In this document: positions 6,841 to 15,563 of the stretch, piece after piece
How positions within the stretch are numbered: the first letter of the stretch is position 1
Layout: every line of letters starts with the position of its first letter
Assembly (NCBI RefSeq): GCF_003851125.1
Contig: NZ_BGOW01000008.1
Location: 1 to 48,125 of the forward strand
Reading direction: 5' to 3'
Source of the DNA: Sulfuriferula multivorans
Lineage (GTDB): Bacteria > Pseudomonadota > Gammaproteobacteria > Burkholderiales > Sulfuriferulaceae
DNA: 48,125 bases
Program-made: the position numbers and the translations under genes
The notes under the pieces: model-generated
What the model saw: only the letters and a program-made list of their open reading frames with translations
Told to the model about the DNA's origin: nothing
Databases searched by the model: none

Positions 6841-9800
6841 TTATTCCCTTTGCTCCATGCGCTGTTGCGCCGCCTCTTCAGCAACAGGAACGCGCGCGCA
6901 TTCGTGCGCATTGCGATTTTTCTCGTCCAGAAGATAACTCAACCATAAATTGCTCACTTTCTCCTGCACGCTGTTTTGCCCCTGGCGTGCCTTGAGATTC
7001 ACGAAATCCACCGCGAACAAAGGTTGATGTTGATTGAAGCACGAAAACACGATGCCTGCCGGCAACTTCGTCTCCGGGTCATGGTGCTGGCACAGGCACT
7101 GGGCGCAAACTTCCTTCATCATGCATTGCATCGGGCTATTCACTGCCACCAGCGCTTTGAGCTGCGGTTTCAGTAAATGCCGCAAGGTGGTGCGCAAGGC
7201 GCCGGACATGCGTTCCATCGTAGCCGGGTTGTCGGACAGCAGCAGTGTGTCCGTGTGCCCCAGCCAGTTTGAATAGCTACCCTCGGTTTCCAGGCAGGCG
7301 CTGATGTAGTCGTCGACGCCATGCGTAAAGCAGCTGTCCTGCGAGCGTTTGCAATGGAGCGCCGGACCTTCGTCGAGTATCCATATCGCCTGGTCGGACA
7401 GGATTTCCATAACCGCCTGAACCGCTTGCGCCTGTTGCCCATTACGAAAATGCCCGATAAAGATGATCTGATTGCCCGCAGCATGCCACGCGGTGCTGCC
7501 ATCAATGGTGCTGGTCACGGCAGAATGCCCACCCATGACCGTGACCGTTTGATTCTCAGGCATGGGCAGGCCGGTACCGGTCGGTCCCATCAGTATCACC
7601 GGCTCTCCTGGCGTTAGCTGGGCTGCTATTCGGCTGGAGGCCCCGACTTCGTTCACCAGCAGCTTTATTTCTCCGCTCTGTTTATCCACGTCGATGCCGT
7701 CGATGGCCATGCCTTCCATTTGCAGCACGGTTCCCTGCAAATTTTCGGCCCGCGCATGGAAGTTTTGCAGCCGGTAAATCTGGCCCGGCTGCCAGTTCTG
7801 AGCAGCCTGGCGCGCCCGTACCGTAACGCTCATCACATTGCCGCCCAAACGCTCCACCTGGGTGACCACCGGGCAAAGCCAGCTGTCCAGATTTTCCACA
7901 AAACCTTGCCAGGCAGCTTGGGTGGCCGCATCAACCGGCGCCTGCAGGCGCTGCGCGAACAGCGTTGTGATCTCGCGTGCGCCCTGTTTTCCGGAAGCCA
8001 TGGCCTTCACGACGCTACCCTGAAACTGCGGGTGATTATCGCCATAGATGCTGATTCGGTGTTCACCCTTTTGATACGAAGTCAGGAAGCCGATATCCGC
8101 ACTCTTGCAGTTCCCTGTTGACGCCGCTCTGCGCAAGCTTGTCTCGCCTGTTAGCTGTTTATGCGTCGCGAAATATTTGCCGTCCATCTCGAACTCGCCT
8201 GGGTGCTCGCGGTTGTAAACCGTGTTGGGGCTGCTGCCTGCGGCAACGAATACCGAGCGCGCGGGAAGCTCGATCTGTTCTCCGCTGTCGACCCAAGCGC
8301 CCTGCGGATCCTCAACCAAGCGGCGAAACATCATGCCCTGAACATGGCCCGCTTCATCCAGCACCGCTTCTGCCGGATCCAGCCCTTGCGCATAAAAAAT
8401 CCCTTCTTGCAAAGCCTTTTCAATTTCTTCATGATTGTGCAGATAAGCAGGCGATTCGTTCATCCCGCGCCGGTAAACTACAGTTACGCCACCCCATGCC
8501 TGCAACAGCGGCGCAAAATTCGGCGTTTCGTTGGCTACGGTTGCACGTCGCCGTTCCGCGCGAATCAGCCTGCCATGAGCCAGATATTCTTCAAAAATTT
8601 CCTGCTCTACTTTATTTAAAGTGGCGCCCCAGCGGCTCGCCAAAGTTAGCTTTTCAAAGCGCTCCAGCATCTTCTCGACTTGTAGTACGTAGTAAGCCTG
8701 GACTTCGGTTGCCGTATCGATGGCGCTGAGTCCACCGCCTACAACAAGTGCCGGCAACCGCACCTGCAGATTGGCCAGGCTGTCTTTTTTCGAGGCGCCG
8801 GTGAGTTGCAGCGCCATCAGGAAATCACTGGCCTGACGAATGCCATGCGCCAGGTTGTTCTTGATCTGGATCACCGTAGGCTTGCCGGCACCGGTCGCCA
8901 GTGCAATATGCTCAAAGCCCAGTGTCCAGGCATCGTCTATGGTCATGGTGCCACCGAAACGCACGCCGCCGTAAACCCGGAAATGCCGATTGCGCGCCAG
9001 GGTCAGGTACACCAGCTTGAGGAAGTTCTTGTCCCAGCGCACCGTAATGCCGTACTCGGCCACACCACCGAATCCGCTCATCACGCGTTCATCCAGAGGT
9101 TCATTCAGGTCGCTTACGTGTTCGATGGGAGCGGGAACCTGCCCGCCAGCCCCGGTCCAGGTTTCATCGAGCGGCTCGATTTTCAAACCGTCGATCGCCA
9201 CCACGCCGAATCCGGATTGCAACAGATGATGCGACAAATTGAAGCCGGCCGGCCCCGCGCCGACGCAGAGAATTCGCGTGCCGTGGTGAGGTAGCGCATA
9301 GGGGCGGTCTCGATTGAGCGGGTTCCAGCGCGTCAGCAAATAATAGATTTCGAATCCCCATGGCCAGTTCAGGACGTCGGTCAGGATGCGCGTTTCGATC
9401 TGCGGAATATCGACCGGGTCCTGCTTCTGGTAGATGCAGCCTTTCATGCAGTCGTTGCAGATGCGGTTGCCGGTGGCAGGCACCAGGGGATTGTCGATCA
9501 TGATCACCGCCAGCGCAGCCAGCGTATAGGCGTCCAGCTTCAGCGTATGCGCTTCCGATATGCGCTCTTCGAGCGGGCAACCGGTGAGTTCCACACCCAG
9601 CGAATTAGTGCGGAATCCGCCATTTTCCTTGTCCGGAAATCCCCTGGAGCAAAAGTCGCCTTCATGATCATGGCAGTAAACGCAGTAATGCACATGGTCC
9701 ATCGTTTCGCGCAAATTGAAGCGCGGGTCTGTCAACCCGAAACCGTCACGGCGCCGCTGCCGTTCTGGCAGTCCGCCGACCCGCCCGGCCGCATCGTTCT

Positions 9801-10401
9801 CCACAGGCGCCGTCGGCACTAGTTTCATGTATTCGATTTTTTGCGGTAGTTTGAAGCTGACCCATCCGGCCACGTTCGCCTTGCCTTCCGGGGTGTTGTA
9901 GGCGGCATAAGCCCATTCTTCCAGCAGACTCAGGGTATCGTCGGCACCGGACTCCGCAGCCGATACCCACAGTCTGGCAACGGCCAGTTCCCGATCGGTT
10001 GTGTCCTGTGTATCCAGCTTCTGTTCCAGCAGGTCATCCAGCATTTCAAATGAGCGGGTCACGGCGCGCTTGCGGCGTACGCGCGGTTTGATGAATTTTT
10101 CCTTGAACACGTGAACGGGCTCATCAAGCAGCTGTTGTCGTCTCAAGCCATTGCGTGCTGCCTCAACGCCGAAAGCGTCCACCAGAAAATCTTCCAGACA
10201 CCGGCCTGCATCGATGAGCAATCCTGACTCTGCTACGGCACTGGTCTCAGCTCCGTTTCTATATGCCAGAAATTGCGCTGCCAACTGGCTGTCGCGTTGC
10301 GTCATGAAGCCCAAAAACAATTCATCCAGTACAGGCAGGCGCTCCGCTTCGTAGATGTCTGCGTACTTGAATCCGGGCAACTTCAATTCGAATGATTTCA
10401 T
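6841..10401 (-). CDS. Fused Nfn-like iron-sulfur flavoprotein (GltD-like + PyrK-like)
   Basis: Large cytoplasmic oxidoreductase of 1186 residues. Residues 1-230 are helical and unassigned. Cys clusters follow at 240-251 (CVYC, then C251) and 315-322 (CNDCMKGC), as in the iron-sulfur domain of GltD/NfnB-type enzymes. An FAD Rossmann motif GAGPAG is at 381-386 and a second nucleotide motif GGGLSA at 555-560. From about 840 a ferredoxin-reductase/PyrK-like domain appears, ending in C1093, C1099, C1102 and C1121, a 2Fe-2S pattern like PyrK/NfnA. GltD-like plus PyrK-like is the subunit plan of NADH-dependent ferredoxin:NADP oxidoreductase, here apparently in one chain. It could pass electrons between NAD(P)H and the cluster's ferredoxins. 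Its own intergenic region (10402-10542) suggests a separate promoter. Confidence 0.8.
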   Translation of the reverse strand: MKSFELKLPGFKYADIYEAERLPVLDELFLGFMTQRDSQLAAQFLAYRNGAETSAVAESGLLIDAGRCLEDFLVDAFGVEAARNGLRRQQLLDEPVHVFKEKFIKPRVRRKRAVTRSFEMLDDLLEQKLDTQDTTDRELAVARLWVSAAESGADDTLSLLEEWAYAAYNTPEGKANVAGWVSFKLPQKIEYMKLVPTAPVENDAAGRVGGLPERQRRRDGFGLTDPRFNLRETMDHVHYCVYCHDHEGDFCSRGFPDKENGGFRTNSLGVELTGCPLEERISEAHTLKLDAYTLAALAVIMIDNPLVPATGNRICNDCMKGCIYQKQDPVDIPQIETRILTDVLNWPWGFEIYYLLTRWNPLNRDRPYALPHHGTRILCVGAGPAGFNLSHHLLQSGFGVVAIDGLKIEPLDETWTGAGGQVPAPIEHVSDLNEPLDERVMSGFGGVAEYGITVRWDKNFLKLVYLTLARNRHFRVYGGVRFGGTMTIDDAWTLGFEHIALATGAGKPTVIQIKNNLAHGIRQASDFLMALQLTGASKKDSLANLQVRLPALVVGGGLSAIDTATEVQAYYVLQVEKMLERFEKLTLASRWGATLNKVEQEIFEEYLAHGRLIRAERRRATVANETPNFAPLLQAWGGVTVVYRRGMNESPAYLHNHEEIEKALQEGIFYAQGLDPAEAVLDEAGHVQGMMFRRLVEDPQGAWVDSGEQIELPARSVFVAAGSSPNTVYNREHPGEFEMDGKYFATHKQLTGETSLRRAASTGNCKSADIGFLTSYQKGEHRISIYGDNHPQFQGSVVKAMASGKQGAREITTLFAQRLQAPVDAATQAAWQGFVENLDSWLCPVVTQVERLGGNVMSVTVRARQAAQNWQPGQIYRLQNFHARAENLQGTVLQMEGMAIDGIDVDKQSGEIKLLVNEVGASSRIAAQLTPGEPVILMGPTGTGLPMPENQTVTVMGGHSAVTSTIDGSTAWHAAGNQIIFIGHFRNGQQAQAVQAVMEILSDQAIWILDEGPALHCKRSQDSCFTHGVDDYISACLETEGSYSNWLGHTDTLLLSDNPATMERMSGALRTTLRHLLKPQLKALVAVNSPMQCMMKEVCAQCLCQHHDPETKLPAGIVFSCFNQHQPLFAVDFVNLKARQGQNSVQEKVSNLWLSYLLDEKNRNAHECARVPVAEEAAQQRMEQRE

Positions 10402-10487
10402 CTCTGCTCTTTCTTAAAACAATTTCCATTCATTCAGGAATGCATCTGAATCGCCTGCATTTTTGTTAACCTCATAATCACGATAAG

Positions 10488-10503
10488 ACATGTAATTACA
10501 AGT
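10488..10503. promoter_or_regulatory. Palindrome upstream of the Nfn-like gene
   Basis: A perfect 10-base palindrome TGTAATTACA (10491-10500) extends imperfectly to 16 bases (AC-x-TGTAATTACA-x-GT). It lies 87 bases upstream of the 1186-residue flavoprotein start, in the only sizeable gap between the ABC genes and that gene. It could be a regulator site. It is not the same sequence as the palindrome in front of the gntR gene. Confidence 0.3.
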
Positions 10504-10542
10504 TGTTCTACAGCAAGCCAGACCCTATCGCCTGGCTCCCGG

Positions 10543-11397
10543 TTAAATCAGTTCAGCCACGCCTTGCGGACCTACTTCCATACCGAACCCGCCCATTCCT
10601 TCTTTGAGATCGCCGCCCATGGCCTTGAAGCTTTCTCCGCGGATAAGCTCATGCAGCTGCCGTTTCAGCTGGAGAAATTCATTTGACGTCGTCATTTCCG
10701 CGACACGCGGCCGCGGCAGCGGTACTTCGATTTCCGCCTTGATGCGACCGGGTCTCGCGGTCATCACGTAGACCTTGTCGGAGAGGAAAATGGATTCGTC
10801 GATGTCGTGCGTGATGAACAGCACGGAGAGCCGGAAGCGTTGCCACATGTTGGTCAGGATTTGCTGCATCACGACGCGCGTCTGTGCATCCAACGCACCG
10901 AAAGGCTCGTCCATCAGCAGTACCTGTGGGCTGGTTGCCAGCGCGCGGACGATGCCGACGCGCTGCTTCATCCCCCCCGACAACTGATCCGGATAATGAT
11001 TTTCGAACGCGAGCAATCCGGCCAGGCCGAGCAGGGTTCGGGCCGCTGTTTCCCGTTCACTTCTTTGGCGACCTTGCATTTTCAGACCGAACTCCACGTT
11101 CTTGCGTACCGTCATCCAGGGAAACAGCGAGTATTGCTGGAATACCATGCCACGCTCGGCGCCGGGCCCGCGCACATCCACTCCATCGACCAGTACGCTG
11201 CCTCCCGTACGTTTGACGAAACCCGCCACGACATTCAGCAGCGTTGATTTTCCGCAGCCGGATGGGCCGAGTATGGAGACAAATTCACCCGGTTTCACAT
11301 CAATGCTGACCTCATTGACGGCATCGACCACATTTGCACCCGAACCGAAGCGAACGTCCAGATTCCTGATTTCCACGTTGCCTTTATCTGCCATCAT
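10543..11397 (-). CDS. ABC transporter ATPase, SsuB/TauB/NrtD type
   Basis: ATP-binding subunit of 284 residues that powers import across the inner membrane. It shows Walker A GPSGCGKST, Q-loop FQQYSLFPW, signature LSGGMKQRVGIVRAL, Walker B VLLMDEPFGALD and the switch His in FITHDIDES, all typical of the nitrate/sulfonate/taurine subfamily. The C-terminus is about 25 residues longer than usual and glycine-rich. The ATG overlaps the stop of the permease gene by 4 bases. The substrate is not determined by this subunit. Confidence 0.93.
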   Translation of the reverse strand: MMADKGNVEIRNLDVRFGSGANVVDAVNEVSIDVKPGEFVSILGPSGCGKSTLLNVVAGFVKRTGGSVLVDGVDVRGPGAERGMVFQQYSLFPWMTVRKNVEFGLKMQGRQRSERETAARTLLGLAGLLAFENHYPDQLSGGMKQRVGIVRALATSPQVLLMDEPFGALDAQTRVVMQQILTNMWQRFRLSVLFITHDIDESIFLSDKVYVMTARPGRIKAEIEVPLPRPRVAEMTTSNEFLQLKRQLHELIRGESFKAMGGDLKEGMGGFGMEVGPQGVAELI

Positions 11398-12347
11398 GCC
11401 TTGCTCCCTCCGTTCTGGTTAGCCCAGGGCATGCTCAAACGCCCGATCCAGCGTATTGCCGTGCTGCAGGCCAGGCCCAGGAATCCAATGACGATCATGC
11501 CGATGACGATGTCGGAATACTGGATCAGGGAATAAGCTTCCCAAGTGAAATAACCGATCCCGTATTGACCGGAAATCATTTCTGCGGCGATTAATGAAAC
11601 CCAGGCCACACCCATGCCTACCGACAAGCCGTTGAAGATTTGCGGCAGCGCGGCCGGCAAGATGACCTGCCGCAACAATGCGGGCTCTTTCGCGCCAAGA
11701 CTGCGTGCGGCGCGAATCAGCACCGGATCGACACTCGTCACGCCGTGCACCGTGCTCAGCAGGATCGGAAAAAACGACCCGAGAAAAGTGATGAAGACGA
11801 TGCTGCCCTCGTTGGTCGGCCACAACATGATGGCGATGGGTACCCAGGCAATGGCAGGAATCGGCCGGAGTATTTCAAGAATCGGGGACATGAGTTGCCG
11901 GGCCAACCTATAGCGGCCGATGACGAGCCCCAAAGCAACGCCGAAAACCACAGCGATGCCAAACCCCAGCAGGATTCTACGCAAACTGATCAGCATGTTT
12001 TGGTAGAAGCTGTCGTTTTTGCTCAGGTCCACCATCTCCTTGAAGACATCCAGCGGTGCCGGGATATTGGTAAACCGGACATAGAAGTCGACCCGATATT
12101 TCACGGCCAGGTACCAGGCACCGATGAACAGTGCGATGGAGATCAGTGCAAGCACCGCGGAGCCGATATTGCGTCCGACACTGTCTGCCAGATTTCTCCA
12201 GACTGCATGGCCGGGAGAGGTCTGGCCAACCGTTTGTTCGGCGATCACTTTGCGCTGGTCATTAGCTGGCGTTGCCGCCCTCTCCGGCGCACTTGCCGCA
12301 TCGTTTGTCTCTTCGTGATAGTTAATCAGCTCTGCGGTTCGCATCAT
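11394..12347 (-). CDS. ABC transporter permease, SsuC/TauC type
   Basis: Inner-membrane permease of 317 residues with about six membrane segments and a hydrophilic N-terminal tail of some 60 residues. The coupling loop (SVDPVLIRAARSLGAKEPALLRQVILPAALPQI) is the classic EAA loop of the nitrate/sulfonate/taurine importers. It overlaps the binding-protein gene at its start and the ATPase gene at its end, so the three are translated together. The N-terminal tail is longer than in SsuC (usually about 260 residues in all). Confidence 0.92.
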   Translation of the reverse strand: MMRTAELINYHEETNDAASAPERAATPANDQRKVIAEQTVGQTSPGHAVWRNLADSVGRNIGSAVLALISIALFIGAWYLAVKYRVDFYVRFTNIPAPLDVFKEMVDLSKNDSFYQNMLISLRRILLGFGIAVVFGVALGLVIGRYRLARQLMSPILEILRPIPAIAWVPIAIMLWPTNEGSIVFITFLGSFFPILLSTVHGVTSVDPVLIRAARSLGAKEPALLRQVILPAALPQIFNGLSVGMGVAWVSLIAAEMISGQYGIGYFTWEAYSLIQYSDIVIGMIVIGFLGLACSTAIRWIGRLSMPWANQNGGSKA

Positions 12348-13810
12348 TACCTCCCCACGCTTGCGGCTGCAAGCGCTTCGGTATAATCCGCAACCTTGCC
12401 CCCATGCTTGGCTGCGTACGCAGCGGCATCATTTTTCAACAGGAACGGGACGATGGAAGGGTGTTTTGGCTGTTTGGCATCAAGGGCATAGAATGCCTTG
12501 TCAGCGAACAGCTTGATGCCGTACGTCTTGTCGAACAGGTAAACCACATCTATCTTCTTGCCTTCGGATGTGGCTTTCTTTACCGCAGCCAACGTACAGT
12601 CCGGCGAGCTATAGGCTGTAATGGCACCATTTTCTATCCACACCTCGCCGCCCGCCCTGGGGTCCTTGATCGTCTTCTTGCACAAGGGATCCATGCCGCC
12701 AATTTCATACCCGGCAAAACTCGCCTTCTGCTTGTCGTAATCCAGGCCTTTTTCCTTGAAAGCCTCGCGGATGTAGGACTCGTTAACCCAGGCATCGGCA
12801 TTGAATTGCTTTACCTTCCCCATGCGCTGCAGCACGCCGGTGTCGTATTTGATGGTCTCTATCCATTTCGGCTTGATGGTCGGGTCCAGCGTGTGGATAC
12901 CGCTTGGCCCCAGAAAAATATAGACGACCTCTTTTTCGATCTTGGTCCAGTCCTGAATTTTTTCTGCAGCCAATTTTGGGTTTTTGCGAACCCAGTCGTT
13001 CGCATCCAGCAGCGCTTTCAGATAGGCGACGACGACTTCCGGGTATTTGTCCGCAAAATCCTTGCGCACCACGATGCCGTGCATGGTCGGTACCTTGGTC
13101 TCGACGCCGTCGAAGATTTTGCGCGCAAAGCCGCGGTAGGGAAGCAGTTCAGCGAATGGCACGAAGTCCGCATGCGCATCGATCTTGCCCTCCTGCAAAT
13201 TGGTCGTACCGACTTCCGGGCTCTGATTCGACAGCTTCCAGAAATCATCCTTCCAGCCCCTGTCCTCCATCGCCTTCAACAGCATGCCATGGGCGGCGGA
13301 ACCGAACGGCACGGATATGCTCTTGCCCTTCAGGTCGGACAGTTGGTAGTAAGGCGAGTCCTTGCGCACGACGACGCCATTGCCTGCACCATCCTTGTTG
13401 TACGCAATAATCGCGACCAGTTCGCTCTTGGTGTCGTTACTGTTCTGGAAAGTGGCGCCATTCACCAGCAATGGATAGTCACCCATCATCCCGATCTGCA
13501 ACTTGTTCGCGATCATGCCGTTGGTGACTGGTGGACCGGATGTGAAGTTCTGCCAATCGATCTTGAAATGGATATCCTTGTACTTGCCGGTCTTCGGCAA
13601 GTATTTTTCCAGCAAGCCCAGCTTCTCCATGACTATTCCGGCAGTGACTGTATTGGTCGTGGTGTTCTGGATACCGATACCGAGAGTCACGTCTTCAGCA
13701 TGTGCCACCACCGTTAAAAATGCCGAGGACGCCAGTGCCGCAGCTGCGAGTAGCAGTTTAAATAATGATGCTTTTCTTCCGGTTGTATTACTTGTTAGCC
13801 GCGTAATCAC
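12347..13810 (-). CDS. Periplasmic binding protein fused to a NosL-like domain
   Basis: Exported protein of 487 residues starting at a GTG with a good AAGGGG ribosome-binding site. A long signal peptide ends near AHA at residues 36-38. Residues 40-365 are an SsuA/TauA/NrtA-type solute-binding domain (VTNGMIANKLQIGMMGDYP; SVPFGSAAHGML; DAHADFVPFAELLPYRG). Residues about 370-482 are extra: GGMDPLCKKT, DGK-like strand IENGAITAYSSPDC, VVYLFDKTYG and DAAAYAAKHGGKVADYTEAL. This order matches the NosL copper-binding family, with M373, C377 and C405 as possible metal ligands. The family's usual length is about 320-350, so the extension is real. Ligand unknown; sulfonate-like is a guess from the family. 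Confidence 0.85.
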   Translation of the reverse strand: MITRLTSNTTGRKASLFKLLLAAAALASSAFLTVVAHAEDVTLGIGIQNTTTNTVTAGIVMEKLGLLEKYLPKTGKYKDIHFKIDWQNFTSGPPVTNGMIANKLQIGMMGDYPLLVNGATFQNSNDTKSELVAIIAYNKDGAGNGVVVRKDSPYYQLSDLKGKSISVPFGSAAHGMLLKAMEDRGWKDDFWKLSNQSPEVGTTNLQEGKIDAHADFVPFAELLPYRGFARKIFDGVETKVPTMHGIVVRKDFADKYPEVVVAYLKALLDANDWVRKNPKLAAEKIQDWTKIEKEVVYIFLGPSGIHTLDPTIKPKWIETIKYDTGVLQRMGKVKQFNADAWVNESYIREAFKEKGLDYDKQKASFAGYEIGGMDPLCKKTIKDPRAGGEVWIENGAITAYSSPDCTLAAVKKATSEGKKIDVVYLFDKTYGIKLFADKAFYALDAKQPKHPSIVPFLLKNDAAAYAAKHGGKVADYTEALAAASVGR

Positions 13811-13960
13811 AATAAGTACCCCTTTTAAAATAAGTTACACCTGTATTTAAATAGGCAACTTTCATACCCAGCGAGTATTTTTTATAACAACCTGTTTTAT
13901 TGAATCTTTATCCTCTTGCCACTGTGTTCCATGCCCTTCAAGCGTGCGACCTGTTGTGGC

Positions 13961-13984
13961 GCGCACTGCATTCATGCGGTGCAC
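13961..13984. terminator. Hairpin after the seven-iron ferredoxin gene
   Basis: An imperfect hairpin (GCGCAC, mismatch, GCA, four-base loop, TGC, mismatch, GTGC) begins 4 bases beyond the minus-strand ferredoxin stop. There is no T-run, so it may be a weak terminator or an mRNA-stabilising stem. It lies between the enzyme half and the ABC-transporter half of the cluster. Positions 13811-13960 contain an AT-rich stretch suitable for a promoter of the ABC genes. Confidence 0.35.
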
Positions 13985-13987
13985 ATT

Positions 13988-14314
13988 TCAACCTGTTTGC
14001 AGATACTGAAATTTCTCCTGCACACCCATCCATTCATCCGCATCTGCAGGCGCATCCACACGGGCACTGATGACCGGCCACACTTGCGACAGCTCTTCAT
14101 TCAGGGCCACGTATTTTTCATACTCCGGCGGCAAATCTTCTTCAGCGAAAATTGCACCGGCAGGACATTCATCCACGCACAGCGAACAGTCGATGCACAC
14201 GGCTGCGTTGATCACCAGAAAATTGGGACCCTCATGGAAGCAATCCACCGGGCATACCTCAACACAATCGGTAAACTTGCAACGGATGCAGGGTTCGGCA
14301 ACGATATAGGTCAT
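13988..14314 (-). CDS. Seven-iron ferredoxin, FdxA type
   Basis: Ferredoxin of 108 residues. The Cys spacing is that of Azotobacter FdI/FdxA shifted by one residue: C9, C17 and C50 for a 3Fe-4S cluster, C21, C40, C43 and C46 for a 4Fe-4S cluster, with extra C12 and C25. The motif CPVDCFHEGPNFLVI is diagnostic, and the tail (PPEYEKYVALNEELSQVWPVI) is the usual FdxA C-terminal extension. It is a cytoplasmic one-electron carrier. Its place behind the AprA/B-like and HEAT genes suggests it serves that enzyme or links it to the Nfn-like flavoprotein. Confidence 0.93.
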   Translation of the reverse strand: MTYIVAEPCIRCKFTDCVEVCPVDCFHEGPNFLVINAAVCIDCSLCVDECPAGAIFAEEDLPPEYEKYVALNEELSQVWPVISARVDAPADADEWMGVQEKFQYLQTG

Positions 14315-14339
14315 AGTTTTTTCCTTTCAGCCTGCTTGA

Positions 14340-15302
14340 TCAGCGCGCTATCTGCGTCATGGCCAGCTTGGCCAGTTTGCGCACATCCGGATCGGGGTCT
14401 TCGAGCGCTTTTTCCAGTGCGGGCAATGCTGCGGGATCACCCACTTCACCCAGGGCGACCGCGGCTTCCTTGCGTAAATTGCTCACCGGGTGCACCAGTG
14501 CCTCGCACAGCGCGGGCAAAGCCGCACGACTCCTGAGCCTGCCGAGACTGCGTGCAGCCTTGATCCTGACTTGCCAGTAGCTGTCCTGCATTGCGGCAAT
14601 GAGTTGCGGCACCGCGTTTTCCGCGCGCAACTTGCCCAGTGTCATGACGGCTTCCTCGCGCACCTGCCAGGATTCATCATTCATGGCATCGGCCAAGGCA
14701 GGGAACACAACAGCCAATGCCGGAGCAAAGCCGAGTGCTCCCACCGCGATGCGCCTCACTTCTGAATCTGCATCCTGCGTGGCCACCTTGGACAATGATG
14801 CCAGCGCGCGCGGATCTTTGAGATAACCCAGCACGCCGACCGCCGCCTGTCGCACATCGGCATCGGCATCGGCAATGGCTGCCAGGGCGGGTTCCAAACT
14901 ACCTGCCACCTTGAGTTCTTTCAGCGCCCGGAAAATCGCTGCCTTGGCATATCCTGATGAGGCATCCAGCGCGTTCAGCAATACTCCGCCGAGACTTGCG
15001 TCTTTCAGTTCACCTAGCGATAGCGCTGCATTGGCGCCAACCTGCGGATCGCTATCCGTCAGCACGCCAATCAGCGCCGTCACCACTGCTTCGCTCTCGT
15101 AGCCTTCCAGAGCAGCCGCTGCCTCGGCCCGAACATTGGCATCGACGTCTTGTAGCGCTTCGATTAATAGCGGGACGATCAAGTCCTCGTCTTCGCTGTC
15201 GGCCAGATCCATCAGCGCAATGCGTCTGATTTCCGGATCGGCGTCGGTCATGCGCTGCATCAGCTGCGCTGATAGTCCATCTTGAATGCTGAGTGCGGTC
15301 AT
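14340..15302 (-). CDS. HEAT-repeat protein (PBS-lyase-like repeats)
   Basis: Protein of 320 residues made almost wholly of about ten HEAT repeats of roughly 31 residues, each with the pattern D-x-D-x-x-V-R-x-x-A-x-x-A-L-G (examples: DVDANVRAEAAAALEG, DSDPQVGANAALSLGE, DPDPDVRKLAKLAMTQ). No catalytic motif, signal peptide or membrane segment is seen. Such solenoids bind proteins, and related ones act as cofactor lyases or assembly factors. It lies between the two ferredoxin genes, 15 bases after the AprB-like gene, so a scaffold or maturation role for this redox enzyme is likely but inferred. Confidence 0.92.
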   Translation of the reverse strand: MTALSIQDGLSAQLMQRMTDADPEIRRIALMDLADSEDEDLIVPLLIEALQDVDANVRAEAAAALEGYESEAVVTALIGVLTDSDPQVGANAALSLGELKDASLGGVLLNALDASSGYAKAAIFRALKELKVAGSLEPALAAIADADADVRQAAVGVLGYLKDPRALASLSKVATQDADSEVRRIAVGALGFAPALAVVFPALADAMNDESWQVREEAVMTLGKLRAENAVPQLIAAMQDSYWQVRIKAARSLGRLRSRAALPALCEALVHPVSNLRKEAAVALGEVGDPAALPALEKALEDPDPDVRKLAKLAMTQIAR

Positions 15303-15317
15303 GATCTGGCTCCAGGC

Positions 15318-15551
15318 TTAACGCAACAAATAGGGAATATCGACATGCACGGCCCCGGTCGGACAATCTTTCTCGCAGGGCATGCAATACCAGCACTCGT
15401 CGAATTTCATGTAGGCCGTGCCTTTGGCAAGATCGATTGCCAGTATGTCGAGCGGGCATACGTCTACACATACGGTGCAGCCCTTGGCGGCAATACATTT
15501 TTCTTCATCTACCGTGACAGGCACGGTTACTCGGTTCAAGGCGTAAGTCAT
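15318..15551 (-). CDS. AprB-like 2x[4Fe-4S] ferredoxin
   Basis: Protein of 77 residues with two 4Fe-4S sites: C19, C25, C28, C32 and C53, C56, C59, C63. The long first spacing (C-x5-C-x2-C-x3-C) and the block DECWYCMPCEKDCPTGAVHV closely resemble the N-terminal half of AprB, the beta subunit of adenylylsulfate reductase. It lacks the long AprB tail that wraps around AprA. It starts 12 bases after the AprA-like flavoprotein gene. It is probably that protein's electron-transfer subunit. Confidence 0.88.
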   Translation of the reverse strand: MTYALNRVTVPVTVDEEKCIAAKGCTVCVDVCPLDILAIDLAKGTAYMKFDECWYCMPCEKDCPTGAVHVDIPYLLR

Positions 15552-15563
15552 GGCATCTCTCCT

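Noticed and set aside
12404-13717. Plus-strand open frame of 437 codons
   Set aside because: It lies antisense to the clear binding-protein gene, has no family features and follows from GC-rich codon bias.
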